Origin: Microbacterium esteraromaticum
GTDB taxonomy: Bacteria; Actinomycetota; Actinomycetes; Actinomycetales; Microbacteriaceae
DNA: 64,000 nucleotides
Reading direction: 5' to 3'
NCBI RefSeq assembly: GCF_028747645.1
Contig: NZ_CP118100.1
Location: forward strand, 1,550,001 to 1,614,000
Part shown: in pieces, positions 36,833 through 46,548 of the stretch
How the letters are laid out: the number at the start of each line of letters is the position of its first letter
Numbering within the stretch: position 1 is the first letter of the stretch
The notes under the pieces: generated by a model
Told to the model about the DNA's origin: nothing
The model's database searches: none
The model's input: only the letters and a program-made list of their open reading frames with translations
Translations under genes and position numbers: made by a program

Positions 36833-37510
36833 GTGAGTGATAAGCCCAGCGCAGTCCTGTGGGACATGGACGGAACCCTCGTCGACACCGAGCCCTACTG
36901 GATCGCCGTCGAGACCGAACTCGTCGAGTCGTACGGCGGCACGTGGACCCCTGAAGATGGGCTGCAGTTGGTCGGCAACGCCCTGATCGACAGCGCGAAG
37001 ATCCTGCGCGCGGCCGGCGTCGACATGGAGCCGGAAGCGATTGTGCAGTTGCTCACCGACCGCGTCTCGGAGCGCCTGCGTGTTCAGGGTGTCCCGTTCC
37101 GCCCCGGCGCGCGCGAGCTGCTCGCCGACCTGCGCGCTGCGGGCATCCCGACCGCCCTGGTGACGATGTCACTGCGCCGCATGGCACTCGACGTGGTGAG
37201 CCTGATCGATTTCCCGGCTTTCGACGTCGTCGTCGCCGGTGACGACGTGGAGCGCCCCAAGCCGCACCCGGATCCTTACCTCGCCGCCGCGACTCAGCTG
37301 GGCGTCGACATCGCCGACGCCGTCGTCATCGAGGACTCACCGACCGGGCTGGCCGCGGGACTGGCATCCGGCGCGACGACGCTCGGAGTTCCGCACATCG
37401 TCGCTCTCGACGACCTCGGCGCGCACGAGCTCTGGCCGACACTGGACGGACGCACCGCCGCCGACATCTCGGATCTGCGCACGCGCGTCGGAGCGGGGGT
37501 GGCACGATGA
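36833..37510 (+). CDS. HAD-superfamily hydrolase
   Basis: This 225-residue HAD phosphatase shows motif I WDMDGTLVDTEP, motif II Thr/Ser in TALVTMSL, a Lys in ERPKPHPDPY and motif IV VVIEDSPTG. It resembles beta-phosphoglucomutase-type proteins. The GTG start at 36833 lies 86 bp from the divergent PAC2 gene. The stop overlaps trmI by 4 bp. Confidence 0.9.
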   Translation: MSDKPSAVLWDMDGTLVDTEPYWIAVETELVESYGGTWTPEDGLQLVGNALIDSAKILRAAGVDMEPEAIVQLLTDRVSERLRVQGVPFRPGARELLADLRAAGIPTALVTMSLRRMALDVVSLIDFPAFDVVVAGDDVERPKPHPDPYLAAATQLGVDIADAVVIEDSPTGLAAGLASGATTLGVPHIVALDDLGAHELWPTLDGRTAADISDLRTRVGAGVAR

Positions 37511-38517
37511 CCGCCGCACGCCCCAGCGGCCCTTTCCGCGAGGGGGATCGCGTCCAGCTCACCGGCCCGAAGGGGCGGATGCACACGATCACCCTGCGCG
37601 CCGATGGCGAGCTGCACACGCATCACGGTGTGCTGTTCCACCGAGACCTGATCGGGCAACCCGACGGTTCCGTCGTCACCAACAGTTCCGGCCACGACTA
37701 CCTGGCACTGCGGCCGCTGCTGCGCGACTTCGCCCTGTCGATGCCGCGCGGCGCCGCCATCGTGTACCCGAAGGACTCGGCGCAGATCGTCATGCAGGCC
37801 GACATCTTCCCCGGCGCCGTCGTCGTCGAGGCGGGCGTGGGGTCCGGAGCGCTCTCGCTCGCGCTTCTGCGCGCGATCGGGCACGACGGTGCGCTGACCT
37901 CGTTCGAGCGCCGCGAGGACTTCGCCGAGGTCGCGAAGGCGAACGTCGAGACCTTCTTCGGTGAGACGCCCGACACGTGGGACGTCGTCGTCGGCGACCT
38001 CGCAGAGGAGCTCCCCACCCGCTTCGAGCCCGGCACCGTCGATCGTGTCGTACTCGACATGCTCGCGCCCTGGGACTGCATGGACGCCGTGGCGGATGCC
38101 CTCACGCCGGGCGGCGTCGTGATCTGCTACATCGCGACCGCCACGCAGCTCTCGCGAGTGGCCGAGTACATCCGCGGAACCGGACTGTTCACAGAACCCG
38201 ATGCGTCCGAGACGATGGTGCGCGGCTGGCATGTCGAGGGTCTCGCGGTCCGCCCGGACCATCGGATGGTCGCGCACACCGGCTTCCTGCTCACGGCCCG
38301 CCGCCTCGCACCGGGTGCGATCCCGCCCGAAGTGCGTCGCCGTGCCTCGAAGTCCAGCTACGGGGATGAGGACGTCGAGCTGTGGACACCGGGGGCTGTC
38401 GGCGACCGGGAGATCACCGACAAGAACCTGCGCAAGCGCGTACGCGAGGCGCAGAAGGCAGCCGCCGGCGCCAGGATCGCCGCCTCGTCGCGTGAGGTAC
38501 CGCCCGCTTCGGAATAG
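37507..38517 (+). CDS. trmI: tRNA (adenine(58)-N1)-methyltransferase TrmI
   Basis: The 336-residue protein has the TrmI N-terminal beta domain (GPFREGDRVQLTGPKGR) and the SAM site VVEAGVGSGALSLALL, with VVLDMLAPWDC after it. It methylates A58 in the T loop of tRNAs. In M. tuberculosis (Rv2118c) it lies beside the proteasome/Pup gene block. Here it is followed directly by an FKBP lipoprotein gene. Confidence 0.93.
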   Translation: MTAARPSGPFREGDRVQLTGPKGRMHTITLRADGELHTHHGVLFHRDLIGQPDGSVVTNSSGHDYLALRPLLRDFALSMPRGAAIVYPKDSAQIVMQADIFPGAVVVEAGVGSGALSLALLRAIGHDGALTSFERREDFAEVAKANVETFFGETPDTWDVVVGDLAEELPTRFEPGTVDRVVLDMLAPWDCMDAVADALTPGGVVICYIATATQLSRVAEYIRGTGLFTEPDASETMVRGWHVEGLAVRPDHRMVAHTGFLLTARRLAPGAIPPEVRRRASKSSYGDEDVELWTPGAVGDREITDKNLRKRVREAQKAAAGARIAASSREVPPASE

Positions 38518-38527
38518 ACTGGGGCGC

Positions 38528-39436
38528 GTGCGTAAAACGACCGCTGCTCTCTCGGCCCTGGCCCTGTCCGCCCTTGCTCTGACCGGCTGCTCTGCGGCGC
38601 CGGGCAACGATGCCGCGGACTGCGACCGTGTCTCGTCGACCGGCCTGGCGGCGTCCGTCGAGGTCGTTGGCGCCTTCGGTACGCCGCAGGTCGCTATCGA
38701 CATGCCGGTTCGCGCGTCGGAAGTGAAGTACACCGACCTCATCGTCGGTGACGGCCCCGCGATCGCCGCGTCGAACCAGAACGCCATCATGACTCGGATG
38801 CTGGTCAACGGCGACACCGGCGAACCGATCCACTCCGCGCTGAGCGTCTGGAGCCCGGACTCTGCCGCGGCAGAGTTCCCCGGCGTCGAACAGGCGCTGG
38901 AGTGCGCAACCGAGGGAAGCCGCGTCGCCGTCGCGATTCCGGCCGCCGATCTGCCCGAGGGCCTGGCACCGCAGATCGGCCTCGGCGCCGACGCCAGCCT
39001 CGTCGCCGTCTACGACATCCAGTACACGCTGCTCCCGAAGGCTGAGGGTGATGACGTGTTCAACACCACCCGCGGGATCCCCTCGGTTGTGCGTGCGCCC
39101 GACGGTCGCCCCGGCATCATCGTGCCCGGCAGCGCCGCGCCCGAGACGGTCGTCGTCGAGACCCTGATCGACGGGCGGGGCGAAGCCGTCGCGGACGGCA
39201 CACCGATGTTCCACTACACGGCCGTGGACTGGGCGAACCGCTCGGTCGTCGGCAGCTCGTGGGACGGCCCCGTGATGCTGAACGCGCAGTCCCTGCCCGA
39301 AGAGGTCGCCCAGGCGATCTCCGAGGCGACGATCGGTTCACAGGTGATGGTGATCGTGCCGGACGAGACCGGCGACGCGGTGACCTACGTCGTCGACATC
39401 CTGGGTGTGATCCCCGAGGAGCTGGCACAGGGATGA
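38528..39436 (+). CDS. FKBP-type peptidyl-prolyl isomerase lipoprotein
   Basis: A signal peptide (ALSALALSALALTGCSA) ends in a lipobox with Cys at about residue 21, so it is anchored outside the membrane. The C-terminal part matches an FKBP core: MFHYTAVDWANRSVVGSSW and VTYVVDILGVIP. Conservation of active residues is partial, so catalysis is uncertain. The GTG start at 38528 is 10 bp from trmI and the stop overlaps pafB. Confidence 0.85.
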   Translation: MRKTTAALSALALSALALTGCSAAPGNDAADCDRVSSTGLAASVEVVGAFGTPQVAIDMPVRASEVKYTDLIVGDGPAIAASNQNAIMTRMLVNGDTGEPIHSALSVWSPDSAAAEFPGVEQALECATEGSRVAVAIPAADLPEGLAPQIGLGADASLVAVYDIQYTLLPKAEGDDVFNTTRGIPSVVRAPDGRPGIIVPGSAAPETVVVETLIDGRGEAVADGTPMFHYTAVDWANRSVVGSSWDGPVMLNAQSLPEEVAQAISEATIGSQVMVIVPDETGDAVTYVVDILGVIPEELAQG

Positions 39437-40419
39437 CCGTCACGATCCCCGCGGAGGAGCGTCTGACGAATCTCGTCGTGGCGCTGATGGCCACGGGGAT
39501 CGGCCTGACCAAGCAACAGATCCTCGACAGCGTCTCCGGCTACCGTCAGCGCGCAGAAGCCGGCGCCAAGCCCGACGCGCTCGAGAAGATGTTCGAGCGC
39601 GACAAGGACGAGCTGCGCGCCCTGGGTATCCCGATCGAGACCATCGGCGACCCGACCGACCCGCATGATCTGCGCGAAGCCCGCTACCGCATTCCGCAGG
39701 CCGATTACGATCTGCCTGCCGACATCGAGTTCACGGATGCGGAACTCGCCGTGCTTCGTCTGGCGGGCAGCGTCTGGAGTGCAGAGTCCGTCTCGGTCGA
39801 CGCGCAGGCGGGTGTGCGAAAGATCCGCGCGCTGGGTATCGACGGCGACGAACCGATCATCGGCTTCGCCCCGCGCATCGCGGCGCGCGATGCTGCGTTC
39901 CCCAAGCTGCAGGAGGGCATCGAGCGCAGTCGAGTCGTCGTCTTCGAGTACCTCAAGCCCGGCGACGTCGCGGCCAGCACGCGGCGAATCCGACCGTTGG
40001 CGCTGGTCGAGTACGAGGCGCGCTGGCACGTGTTCGGCATCGATCTGGATGCCGCCGCCGATCGGACGTTCCTGCTGAGCAGAATCGTCAGCGATGTGAA
40101 GGTCACAGGCCAGACGTTCGACGCGTCCCTGCGCATCGGGGCGGGGGAGCGCGCGCTGTCGGGACTCGCAGCGGTCGCCGCGGCACAGAGCGCCCTGCTC
40201 GAGGTGACCCCGGGCACCGAGGCGGCACTGCGACTCGGGCGCCGTTCCACGGCCGCCGCACAGGGCATCCGCGTGCCCTACGTCGACCGACACGTCTTCG
40301 CCGACGAACTCGCCGCCTACGGGCCAGAAGTGCGCGTCGTCGAACCTGCCGACCTGCGCGATGCTGTGATCGACCGCCTCCGGGCGATCAGTCGCGTGCA
40401 CTCCGACGGAGGTGACTGA
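39433..40419 (+). CDS. pafB: PafB, WYL-domain regulator
   Basis: This 328-residue protein has an N-terminal winged helix and a C-terminal WYL domain, with RRIRPLALVEYEARWHVFG as the typical WYL core. PafB and PafC form a heterodimer that switches on the DNA-damage response in mycobacteria independently of LexA. It starts by ATGA overlap with the FKBP gene and is followed by pafC after 2 nt. Confidence 0.9.
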   Translation: MTVTIPAEERLTNLVVALMATGIGLTKQQILDSVSGYRQRAEAGAKPDALEKMFERDKDELRALGIPIETIGDPTDPHDLREARYRIPQADYDLPADIEFTDAELAVLRLAGSVWSAESVSVDAQAGVRKIRALGIDGDEPIIGFAPRIAARDAAFPKLQEGIERSRVVVFEYLKPGDVAASTRRIRPLALVEYEARWHVFGIDLDAAADRTFLLSRIVSDVKVTGQTFDASLRIGAGERALSGLAAVAAAQSALLEVTPGTEAALRLGRRSTAAAQGIRVPYVDRHVFADELAAYGPEVRVVEPADLRDAVIDRLRAISRVHSDGGD

Positions 40420-40421
40420 CG

Positions 40422-41399
40422 ATGACAACCCGTGCACCGTTGCTCGCAGCGGATCGTGTGCGACTGTATCTGACGCTCGTGCCATACCTCCTCGAACGTG
40501 GCCAGGTCACCCTCGACGAGGCCGCAGCCGACTTCGGCGTGACGCCCGTGCAGATGCGACAGATGGTCGAGAAGCTGACGGTGATCGGCCTGCCCGGTGA
40601 TTCCGGATTCTGGCAACCGCCGCAGGAGATGTTCGACATCGACTGGGACCTGCTCGACGAGCACGGCGTCATCGAGATCACCAACGACGTCGCGCTACGG
40701 CGTGTTCCGCGCTTCACCGCGCGTGAGGCCGCGGCCCTGCTCGCCGGCCTCCAGATGGTCGCGGCCGTTCCCGCGGTCGCAGACTCGGGCCTGGTCTCGG
40801 GACTGATGACCAAGCTGTCCCGAGGATCCGCGGACGCGCCGCCTGACCTGGTGGTCGCCCCGGTCGAGGTCAGCGCCGTGCAGCACGTCGTCTCGCGTGC
40901 GCTCCACGAAGGCGTCGCCGTGTCGTTCCGCTATCACGCGCCGGATGCCGAACCGACGGTGCGTACCGTTGACCCGATGCAGATCCTGCTGACGTACGGG
41001 CAGTGGTATCTGCAGGGCTGGTGCCATCTGCGCCAGGCGATGCGCACGTTCCACCTCGATCGTGTGAGTGATCCCGAACTCACCGACATCGCCATCACGC
41101 ACACCGACGCCGCCGCACCGCTCGATTTCGGCGCGGGAACGCAGGCGGGGCCCGTCACCGTGCGTCTGCCGGAGCGGCTCGTCCCCATGCTCGGCGCCTT
41201 CTCGCACGATGAAGTCGCACGCTCCGCAGGCCTGGTGACGCTGCGGTTCCACATGGCCGATCCGCGGGGAATCAAGCGGATCGCGGCACGATTCGGTGGC
41301 GCCGTCGAGGTGCTCGACCCACCCCCGGCGCGAGCAGCGACGCAGGAATGGGCATCCGCCGGACTCGCGTTGTACGTCGTCCCCAGCACCGATTCGTGA
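40422..41399 (+). CDS. pafC: PafC, WYL-domain regulator
   Basis: The partner of PafB (325 residues) has a DNA-binding winged helix (GQVTLDEAAADFGVTPVQMR) and a WYL domain (RTVDPMQILLTYGQWYLQGW). It is expected to bind promoters of DNA-damage genes together with PafB. Neighbouring tatA-tatC-helY follow the conserved actinobacterial order. Confidence 0.9.
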   Translation: MTTRAPLLAADRVRLYLTLVPYLLERGQVTLDEAAADFGVTPVQMRQMVEKLTVIGLPGDSGFWQPPQEMFDIDWDLLDEHGVIEITNDVALRRVPRFTAREAAALLAGLQMVAAVPAVADSGLVSGLMTKLSRGSADAPPDLVVAPVEVSAVQHVVSRALHEGVAVSFRYHAPDAEPTVRTVDPMQILLTYGQWYLQGWCHLRQAMRTFHLDRVSDPELTDIAITHTDAAAPLDFGAGTQAGPVTVRLPERLVPMLGAFSHDEVARSAGLVTLRFHMADPRGIKRIAARFGGAVEVLDPPPARAATQEWASAGLALYVVPSTDS

Positions 41400-41441
41400 C
41401 GATAGACTGAACCAACCTTGACCCATCCAGAGGAGACATCC

Positions 41442-41711
41442 ATGGGCAATCTCTTCGCAGGACCACACCTGTGGATCATTCTGATCATCATCCTTCTTCT
41501 CTTCGGCGCGGCGAAGCTGCCGGCGCTGGCGAAGAGCCTCGGCCAGTCCGCTCGTGTCTTCAAGGGCGAAATGAAGGCGATGAAGGAGGACGACGCAGAC
41601 GCGACGACCACCGACGCCGCCGCCGACGCGACGGCAACGGGCACTTCGGCTCCGGCAAAGCCATCCGCGGAGCGTCCTGCTGATCAGGACACACCGCCTC
41701 GCGCTTCCTAG
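41442..41711 (+). CDS. tatA: Sec-independent translocase subunit TatA
   Basis: This small protein (89 residues) has one N-terminal helix (LWIILIIILLLFGAAKLP), a Gly-Pro-rich hinge, an amphipathic helix, and an acidic, Ala/Asp-rich tail. It forms the Tat pore. The ATG at 41442 has GAGGAG upstream. It is followed by tatC after 3 nt. Confidence 0.93.
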   Translation: MGNLFAGPHLWIILIIILLLFGAAKLPALAKSLGQSARVFKGEMKAMKEDDADATTTDAAADATATGTSAPAKPSAERPADQDTPPRAS

Positions 41712-41714
41712 GCC

Positions 41715-42533
41715 GTGACTGAACTGAACGTCGAAGCGCAGCCCGAGGACGGGAAGCGCGATCGGCGCATGTCGCTCGGCGAGCATCTGCGCGAGGCTCG
41801 CAAGCGACTGATCATCGCGGTGATCGGCCTCGCGGCCGGTATGGTGATCGCATTCATCGTCACCGACCCGATCATCAACTTCCTGACCGAGCCGATCCGC
41901 ATCATCGATGAAGAGCGCGGCGGCGACTTCGCGGAGTTGATGTTCACGGGCATCGCTTCTGGATTCAACCTGCGAATCCGCATGGCTCTGTCGATCGGTC
42001 TGTTGTTGTCGGCGCCGGTCTGGCTGTGGCAGATCTGGGCGTTCATCATGCCGGGGCTCACCAAGAAAGAGATCCGGTACACGCTCGCGTTCGTCGGCGC
42101 GGCGATACCGCTGTTCTTCACCGGTGGGTACGTCGCCGTGCTGGTGGCACCGCACGTGATCGAAGTGATGTCGAACTTCGTTCCCGAGATCGGCGTGAAC
42201 TTCTTCGATTCCGACTACTACTACGACTTCATCCTGAAGTTCGTTCTGGTGATCGGTGTCTCGTTCGTGCTGCCGGTGTTCATGGTGGCGTTGAACCTCG
42301 CCGGTGTGATGTCCGGTGCGGCGATGCTGAAGGGGTGGCGGGTTGCGATCCTTGTCGCCTCGCTGTTCGCGGCGATCGCGACGCCCGCGGCCGACATCGG
42401 TTCGATGCTGCTGCTGGCCGGCATTCTCGTGGTGCTCTACTTCGCCGCGGCCCTGTTGTCGCTGCTGTTCGACCGCCGCAAGAAGAAGCGCGAGATCGCC
42501 GCAGGTCTTGACCCGGACGCCCCGGCAGCATGA
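41715..42533 (+). CDS. tatC: Sec-independent translocase subunit TatC
   Basis: This is a six-helix membrane protein of 272 residues with MSLGEHLREARKRLI at the N-terminus (the TatC EHLxELR box), GLTKKEIRYT and FIMPGL. It recognises twin-arginine signal peptides. The GTG at 41715 is the start and the stop overlaps helY by 4 bp. No tatB is seen in this window. Confidence 0.95.
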   Translation: MTELNVEAQPEDGKRDRRMSLGEHLREARKRLIIAVIGLAAGMVIAFIVTDPIINFLTEPIRIIDEERGGDFAELMFTGIASGFNLRIRMALSIGLLLSAPVWLWQIWAFIMPGLTKKEIRYTLAFVGAAIPLFFTGGYVAVLVAPHVIEVMSNFVPEIGVNFFDSDYYYDFILKFVLVIGVSFVLPVFMVALNLAGVMSGAAMLKGWRVAILVASLFAAIATPAADIGSMLLLAGILVVLYFAAALLSLLFDRRKKKREIAAGLDPDAPAA

Positions 42534-45004
42534 CATCACCCTCTGAGCGCTACGCGGCAGCCCGATCGGCCGTGGAGCACCCGCAGACACAGGCGTTCTC
42601 GGCCCAGCAGCGCTTCGACCTGGACCCGTTCCAGGTCGAAGCCTGTCAGGCCCTCGAGCGCGGGCGCAGTGTGCTGGTCGCAGCCCCCACCGGTGCGGGC
42701 AAGACGATCGTCGGCGAGTTCGCGATCCACATGGCGATGCAGACCGCGAACGACAAGGCGTTCTACACCACCCCGATGAAGGCGCTGTCGAATCAGAAGT
42801 TCCGTGAGCTGGTCGATGTGTACGGCGCGGACCAGGTCGGTCTGCTCACCGGCGACACCAACATCAACGGCAACGCGCGCATCGTCGTGATGACTACCGA
42901 AGTGCTGCGCAACATGCTGTATGCCGACTCCGACGCCCTGCGCGGGCTGCGCTATGTCGTCATGGACGAGGTTCACTACCTCGCCGACCGGTTCCGCGGT
43001 CCTGTGTGGGAAGAGGTGATCCTGCACCTTCCGCAGGATGTGCGACTGATCTCTCTCAGCGCCACGGTGTCGAACGCCGAGGAGTTCGGTGACTGGCTTG
43101 ACACGGTCCGCGGTGACACAGATGTCATCGTCTCCGAGATCCGCCCGGTACCGCTGGAGCAGCACGTGCTGGTGCGCGATGACCTGCTGCCGTTGTTCGA
43201 CGACCGCGCCGGTGTCGCCACTGCACAGGTCAATCAGGAGTTGTCACGCCTGCGCTCTTCTTCCGGTCCGCGACATGAGAGCAATCGTCGGGCGCAGGAG
43301 TACCGCAGCAACCGCCACGCCGGCCGTCACGCTCAGCGTCCGCCGCGCGGTGGAAAGCGTCCGAACAGGGGTGCCGACGAGCGCCGCATCGAGCGCATGG
43401 ATCGTCCCGACGTGGTCCGCCTGCTCGAACGGTCGAACCTCTTGCCGGCGATCTTCTTCATCTTCAGCCGCGTCGGGTGCGATGCTGCCGTGCAGCAGAT
43501 CAGACGCGCCGGAGTGCGACTGACCACAGCGGAGGAACGGGCCGAGATCAAGGCGATCGTCGACGACCGCACACGCTCCTTGCAGGACGAGGACCTCGAT
43601 GTGCTCGGATTCTGGGAGTGGCGCGACAATCTGGAGCGGGGTGTCGCCGCCCACCATGCCGGCCTCCTGCCCGCTTTCAAGGAAGTCGTCGAAGAACTGT
43701 TCCAGCGAAAGCTCGTGAAGGCCGTCTTCGCCACCGAGACGCTCGCGCTGGGAATCAACATGCCCGCTCGCACCGTCGTCCTCGAGAAGATGGAGAAGTT
43801 CAACGGCGAGGCGCGGGTCGCGATTACCTCAGGGGAGTACACCCAGCTCACGGGGCGCGCCGGCCGCCGCGGCATCGATGTGGAGGGCCACGCGGTCGTG
43901 CAATGGACCGCGGGCATGGACCCGCAGGCGGTCGCCGCGCTGGCTTCGCGGCGCACCTATCCGCTGAGCTCCAGCTTCCGCCCCACCTACAACATGGCCG
44001 TCAACCTGATCGACCGGTTCGGTCGGGAGCGGGCGCGCGAGATCCTCGAGTCGTCGTTCGCGCAGTTCCAGGCGGACCGCGCCGTGGTGGGCCTGGCACG
44101 CAAGGTCAAGGACGCCGAGGAATCCCTGCAGGGCTACCGCACCGCGATGAAGTGCGAGCACGGGGACTTTCCCGACTACGCGGCGATCCGCCGCGAGCTG
44201 AGCGACCTCGAGAAGAAGAACCGCAAGGACGCGGCGGCGCCCCGAGCCGTCCGCGAGAAGCGGATGAAGAAGATCCAGGGTCTGCGGACGCGCATGCAGC
44301 GCCACTCCTGCCACGGATGCCCCGATCGGGAAGCCCATGCGAGGTGGGCAGAGCGGTACTACTCCCTCAAGCGCGAGACCGATCGCACACGCCGGCAGAT
44401 CGAGACCCGCACCGGCACCGTTGCCCGCACTTTCGACCGCGTCATCGATGTGCTGCAGGTGGTCGGCTATCTCGAAGGTGAGGGCGATGACCTCGCTCTC
44501 ACTGAGGCCGGCCGCACGATGCGTCGCATCTACGGAGAGCGCGATCTGCTTGTCGCAGAGGCGCTGCGGAACAACCTGTGGCGCAACCTCGATGCACCGT
44601 CGCTGGCGGCCATGGCGAGCTGCCTGGTGTACGAACCCCGCCGCGACGAACAGAACCTCGGCGAGCGTGGTCTGCCCCGCGGGGCGTTCCGCATCGCCTA
44701 CGACCAGACGATGCGGTTGTGGGTCGAGCTCGATGAGCTGGAGCACGACTACGGCCTGCCGCGCACCGAGCCGCTGGCTCCTGGACTCGCTGCGGCGATG
44801 CACAATTGGACGCGAGGCGGTTCTCTCGATCGGGTGCTGGTCGATGCCGATATGGCTGCGGGTGACTTCGTGCGCTGGTCGAAGCAGACGATCGACCTGC
44901 TCGATCAACTCTCGATCGTCGCCGAGGACGACCAGCTCGCCCGTACTGCACGGCGTGCACTCGATGGTGTGCGTCGCGGCGTCGTCGCATACTCGGCGGT
45001 GTGA
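42530..45004 (+). CDS. helY: Ski2-like RNA helicase HelY
   Basis: The 824-residue DExH helicase has Walker A AAPTGAGKT, motif II DEVHYL, LSATVSN, ETLALGINMPARTVV and QLTGRAGRRGID. A KOW-like or Arg-rich insert and the C-terminal winged/rubber-band domains fit HelY (Rv2092c). It is linked to RNA metabolism in the family. It overlaps tatC and the lnt gene by 4 bp. Confidence 0.92.
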   Translation: MTSPSERYAAARSAVEHPQTQAFSAQQRFDLDPFQVEACQALERGRSVLVAAPTGAGKTIVGEFAIHMAMQTANDKAFYTTPMKALSNQKFRELVDVYGADQVGLLTGDTNINGNARIVVMTTEVLRNMLYADSDALRGLRYVVMDEVHYLADRFRGPVWEEVILHLPQDVRLISLSATVSNAEEFGDWLDTVRGDTDVIVSEIRPVPLEQHVLVRDDLLPLFDDRAGVATAQVNQELSRLRSSSGPRHESNRRAQEYRSNRHAGRHAQRPPRGGKRPNRGADERRIERMDRPDVVRLLERSNLLPAIFFIFSRVGCDAAVQQIRRAGVRLTTAEERAEIKAIVDDRTRSLQDEDLDVLGFWEWRDNLERGVAAHHAGLLPAFKEVVEELFQRKLVKAVFATETLALGINMPARTVVLEKMEKFNGEARVAITSGEYTQLTGRAGRRGIDVEGHAVVQWTAGMDPQAVAALASRRTYPLSSSFRPTYNMAVNLIDRFGRERAREILESSFAQFQADRAVVGLARKVKDAEESLQGYRTAMKCEHGDFPDYAAIRRELSDLEKKNRKDAAAPRAVREKRMKKIQGLRTRMQRHSCHGCPDREAHARWAERYYSLKRETDRTRRQIETRTGTVARTFDRVIDVLQVVGYLEGEGDDLALTEAGRTMRRIYGERDLLVAEALRNNLWRNLDAPSLAAMASCLVYEPRRDEQNLGERGLPRGAFRIAYDQTMRLWVELDELEHDYGLPRTEPLAPGLAAAMHNWTRGGSLDRVLVDADMAAGDFVRWSKQTIDLLDQLSIVAEDDQLARTARRALDGVRRGVVAYSAV

Positions 45005-46533
45005 CCCGGATGCCGGCATCCGCCACCGCGGCTCCTGTGCGCCCGCTCGTGCCCCTGTGGCTCGCCGTACCGATGGCCGCGGCCGCAGGTGCGCTGATGA
45101 ACTTCGCCTTCCCCGCAGTGGCGGCATGGCCCTTGGCTCTCGTCGCACTTGCCCTGCTGCTGCCCGCCCTGATCGGCCGGCGTTTCGGCGGCGCGCTGCT
45201 GGTGGCCGCGGTCTACGGACTCGTGCTGTTCGCCCTGCTCGTGTCGTGGACCGCCCGCTATCTGGGCCCGATTCCGTGGGTGGCACTGTTCGTGCTCGAG
45301 GCCGCACTGACGGCGATCGCGCTGGTGCCCATCACGCTGGCGTACCGGTGGCTTCCACGCGCCTGGCCGCGGAGCAGGTCCGTGGTGCTGCCACTCACCG
45401 TCGCAGCGCTCTGGACGGTGCACGAGCTCTTTCTCGGCAACTGGCCGTACGGCGGCTTTCCCTGGGCACGGCTGGGCATGACCCAGTCGGAAGGACCGTT
45501 CGCCCCGGTCGCCTCGTGGGTGGGGGTGAGCGGCCTGACCTTCCTGATGGTCGCGGCGGTAGCCCTGCTGATCGAGGTCGTACGAATGCGCACGTGGCGG
45601 CATCCGTTGCGCCTGATCGCCCCGGCGCTGACGGTGCTCGTTCTCGTGTTCACGCCACTGTTCCCGACGACGCCGTCCGGAGCGATGAGCATCGCCGCGG
45701 TGCAGGGCAACGGTGCGACCGGGTACTTCGACGATCGCGAACCCTACGGTGTGATCACGGCGCAGACCGAGGCGATGGATGCGTTGCGCGGTGAGGATAT
45801 CGACCTCGTCGTCTGGCCAGAGGGCGGGGTCGACTACGACCCGTTCCAGGATCCCGCGACAGCACGGCGGCTCACCCGGCTGGTGAACGTCTTCGACGCG
45901 CCATTGCTCGCCAACACCGCGACGCAACGCGGCGAGGAGTACTTCAACACGTCGTTCCTGTGGACCGACGAGGGCACCGCGACGCAGAGTCACGACAAGC
46001 GCCACCCGGTGCCGTTCGGCGAGTACGTGCCGGACCGTGACTTCTACTACGCCATCGCTCCCGACCTCATCGGCCTGATCGGCAGGGAGTACACCCCGGG
46101 CGTCAACCCGCCGTTCGTCGACGTCGACGGCGTGCGCGTGGGGCTGGCCATTTGCTTCGACGTGATCTACGACGAGGTCATCCGCGAGAGTGTGACCGCC
46201 GGTGCCGAAGTGCTCGTGTTCCAGACCAACAACGCCGACTTCCGTGGCACCGACGAGAATCTGCAGCAGCTCGCCTTCGCGCGCATGCGCGCGATCGAGA
46301 CGGGGCGCAGCGTCGTCAACGTCTCTACGGTGGGCACGAGTCAGATCATTCGTCCGGACGGCTCGACCGTCTCGTCGCTGGACGCAGATGAGGCCGGAGC
46401 GTTGCTCGAGGATGTCGAGCTACGCTCCGGCCTCACGGCGGGTGTCATGCTGGGCCCCTGGATTCAGCTGGTGCTGCTGGTCTCAGGCTGCGTCACGCTG
46501 ATCATCGCCGGCGTGCGCGCCCGGCGCGAGTGA
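45001..46533 (+). CDS. lnt: Apolipoprotein N-acyltransferase
   Basis: This is a 510-residue protein with an N-terminal membrane domain of six to seven helices. It is followed by a nitrilase-type domain with catalytic Glu (VVWPEGGVDYDP), Lys (HDKRHPVPFGEYVP) and Cys (AICFDVIYD). It adds a third acyl chain to lipoproteins. Lnt next to rbpA matches M. tuberculosis Rv2051c-Rv2050, although the mycobacterial gene also has a Ppm domain. Confidence 0.93.
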   Translation: MTRMPASATAAPVRPLVPLWLAVPMAAAAGALMNFAFPAVAAWPLALVALALLLPALIGRRFGGALLVAAVYGLVLFALLVSWTARYLGPIPWVALFVLEAALTAIALVPITLAYRWLPRAWPRSRSVVLPLTVAALWTVHELFLGNWPYGGFPWARLGMTQSEGPFAPVASWVGVSGLTFLMVAAVALLIEVVRMRTWRHPLRLIAPALTVLVLVFTPLFPTTPSGAMSIAAVQGNGATGYFDDREPYGVITAQTEAMDALRGEDIDLVVWPEGGVDYDPFQDPATARRLTRLVNVFDAPLLANTATQRGEEYFNTSFLWTDEGTATQSHDKRHPVPFGEYVPDRDFYYAIAPDLIGLIGREYTPGVNPPFVDVDGVRVGLAICFDVIYDEVIRESVTAGAEVLVFQTNNADFRGTDENLQQLAFARMRAIETGRSVVNVSTVGTSQIIRPDGSTVSSLDADEAGALLEDVELRSGLTAGVMLGPWIQLVLLVSGCVTLIIAGVRARRE

Positions 46534-46548
46534 TTCAGCGCCGGTGCG

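Noticed and set aside
42530..45307. Long antisense frames over helY and lnt (hundreds of codons on the minus strand)
   Set aside because: Long antisense open frames are common in high-GC genes. The composition is Arg/His-rich and lacks any domain, while the sense frames have full helicase and acyltransferase motifs.
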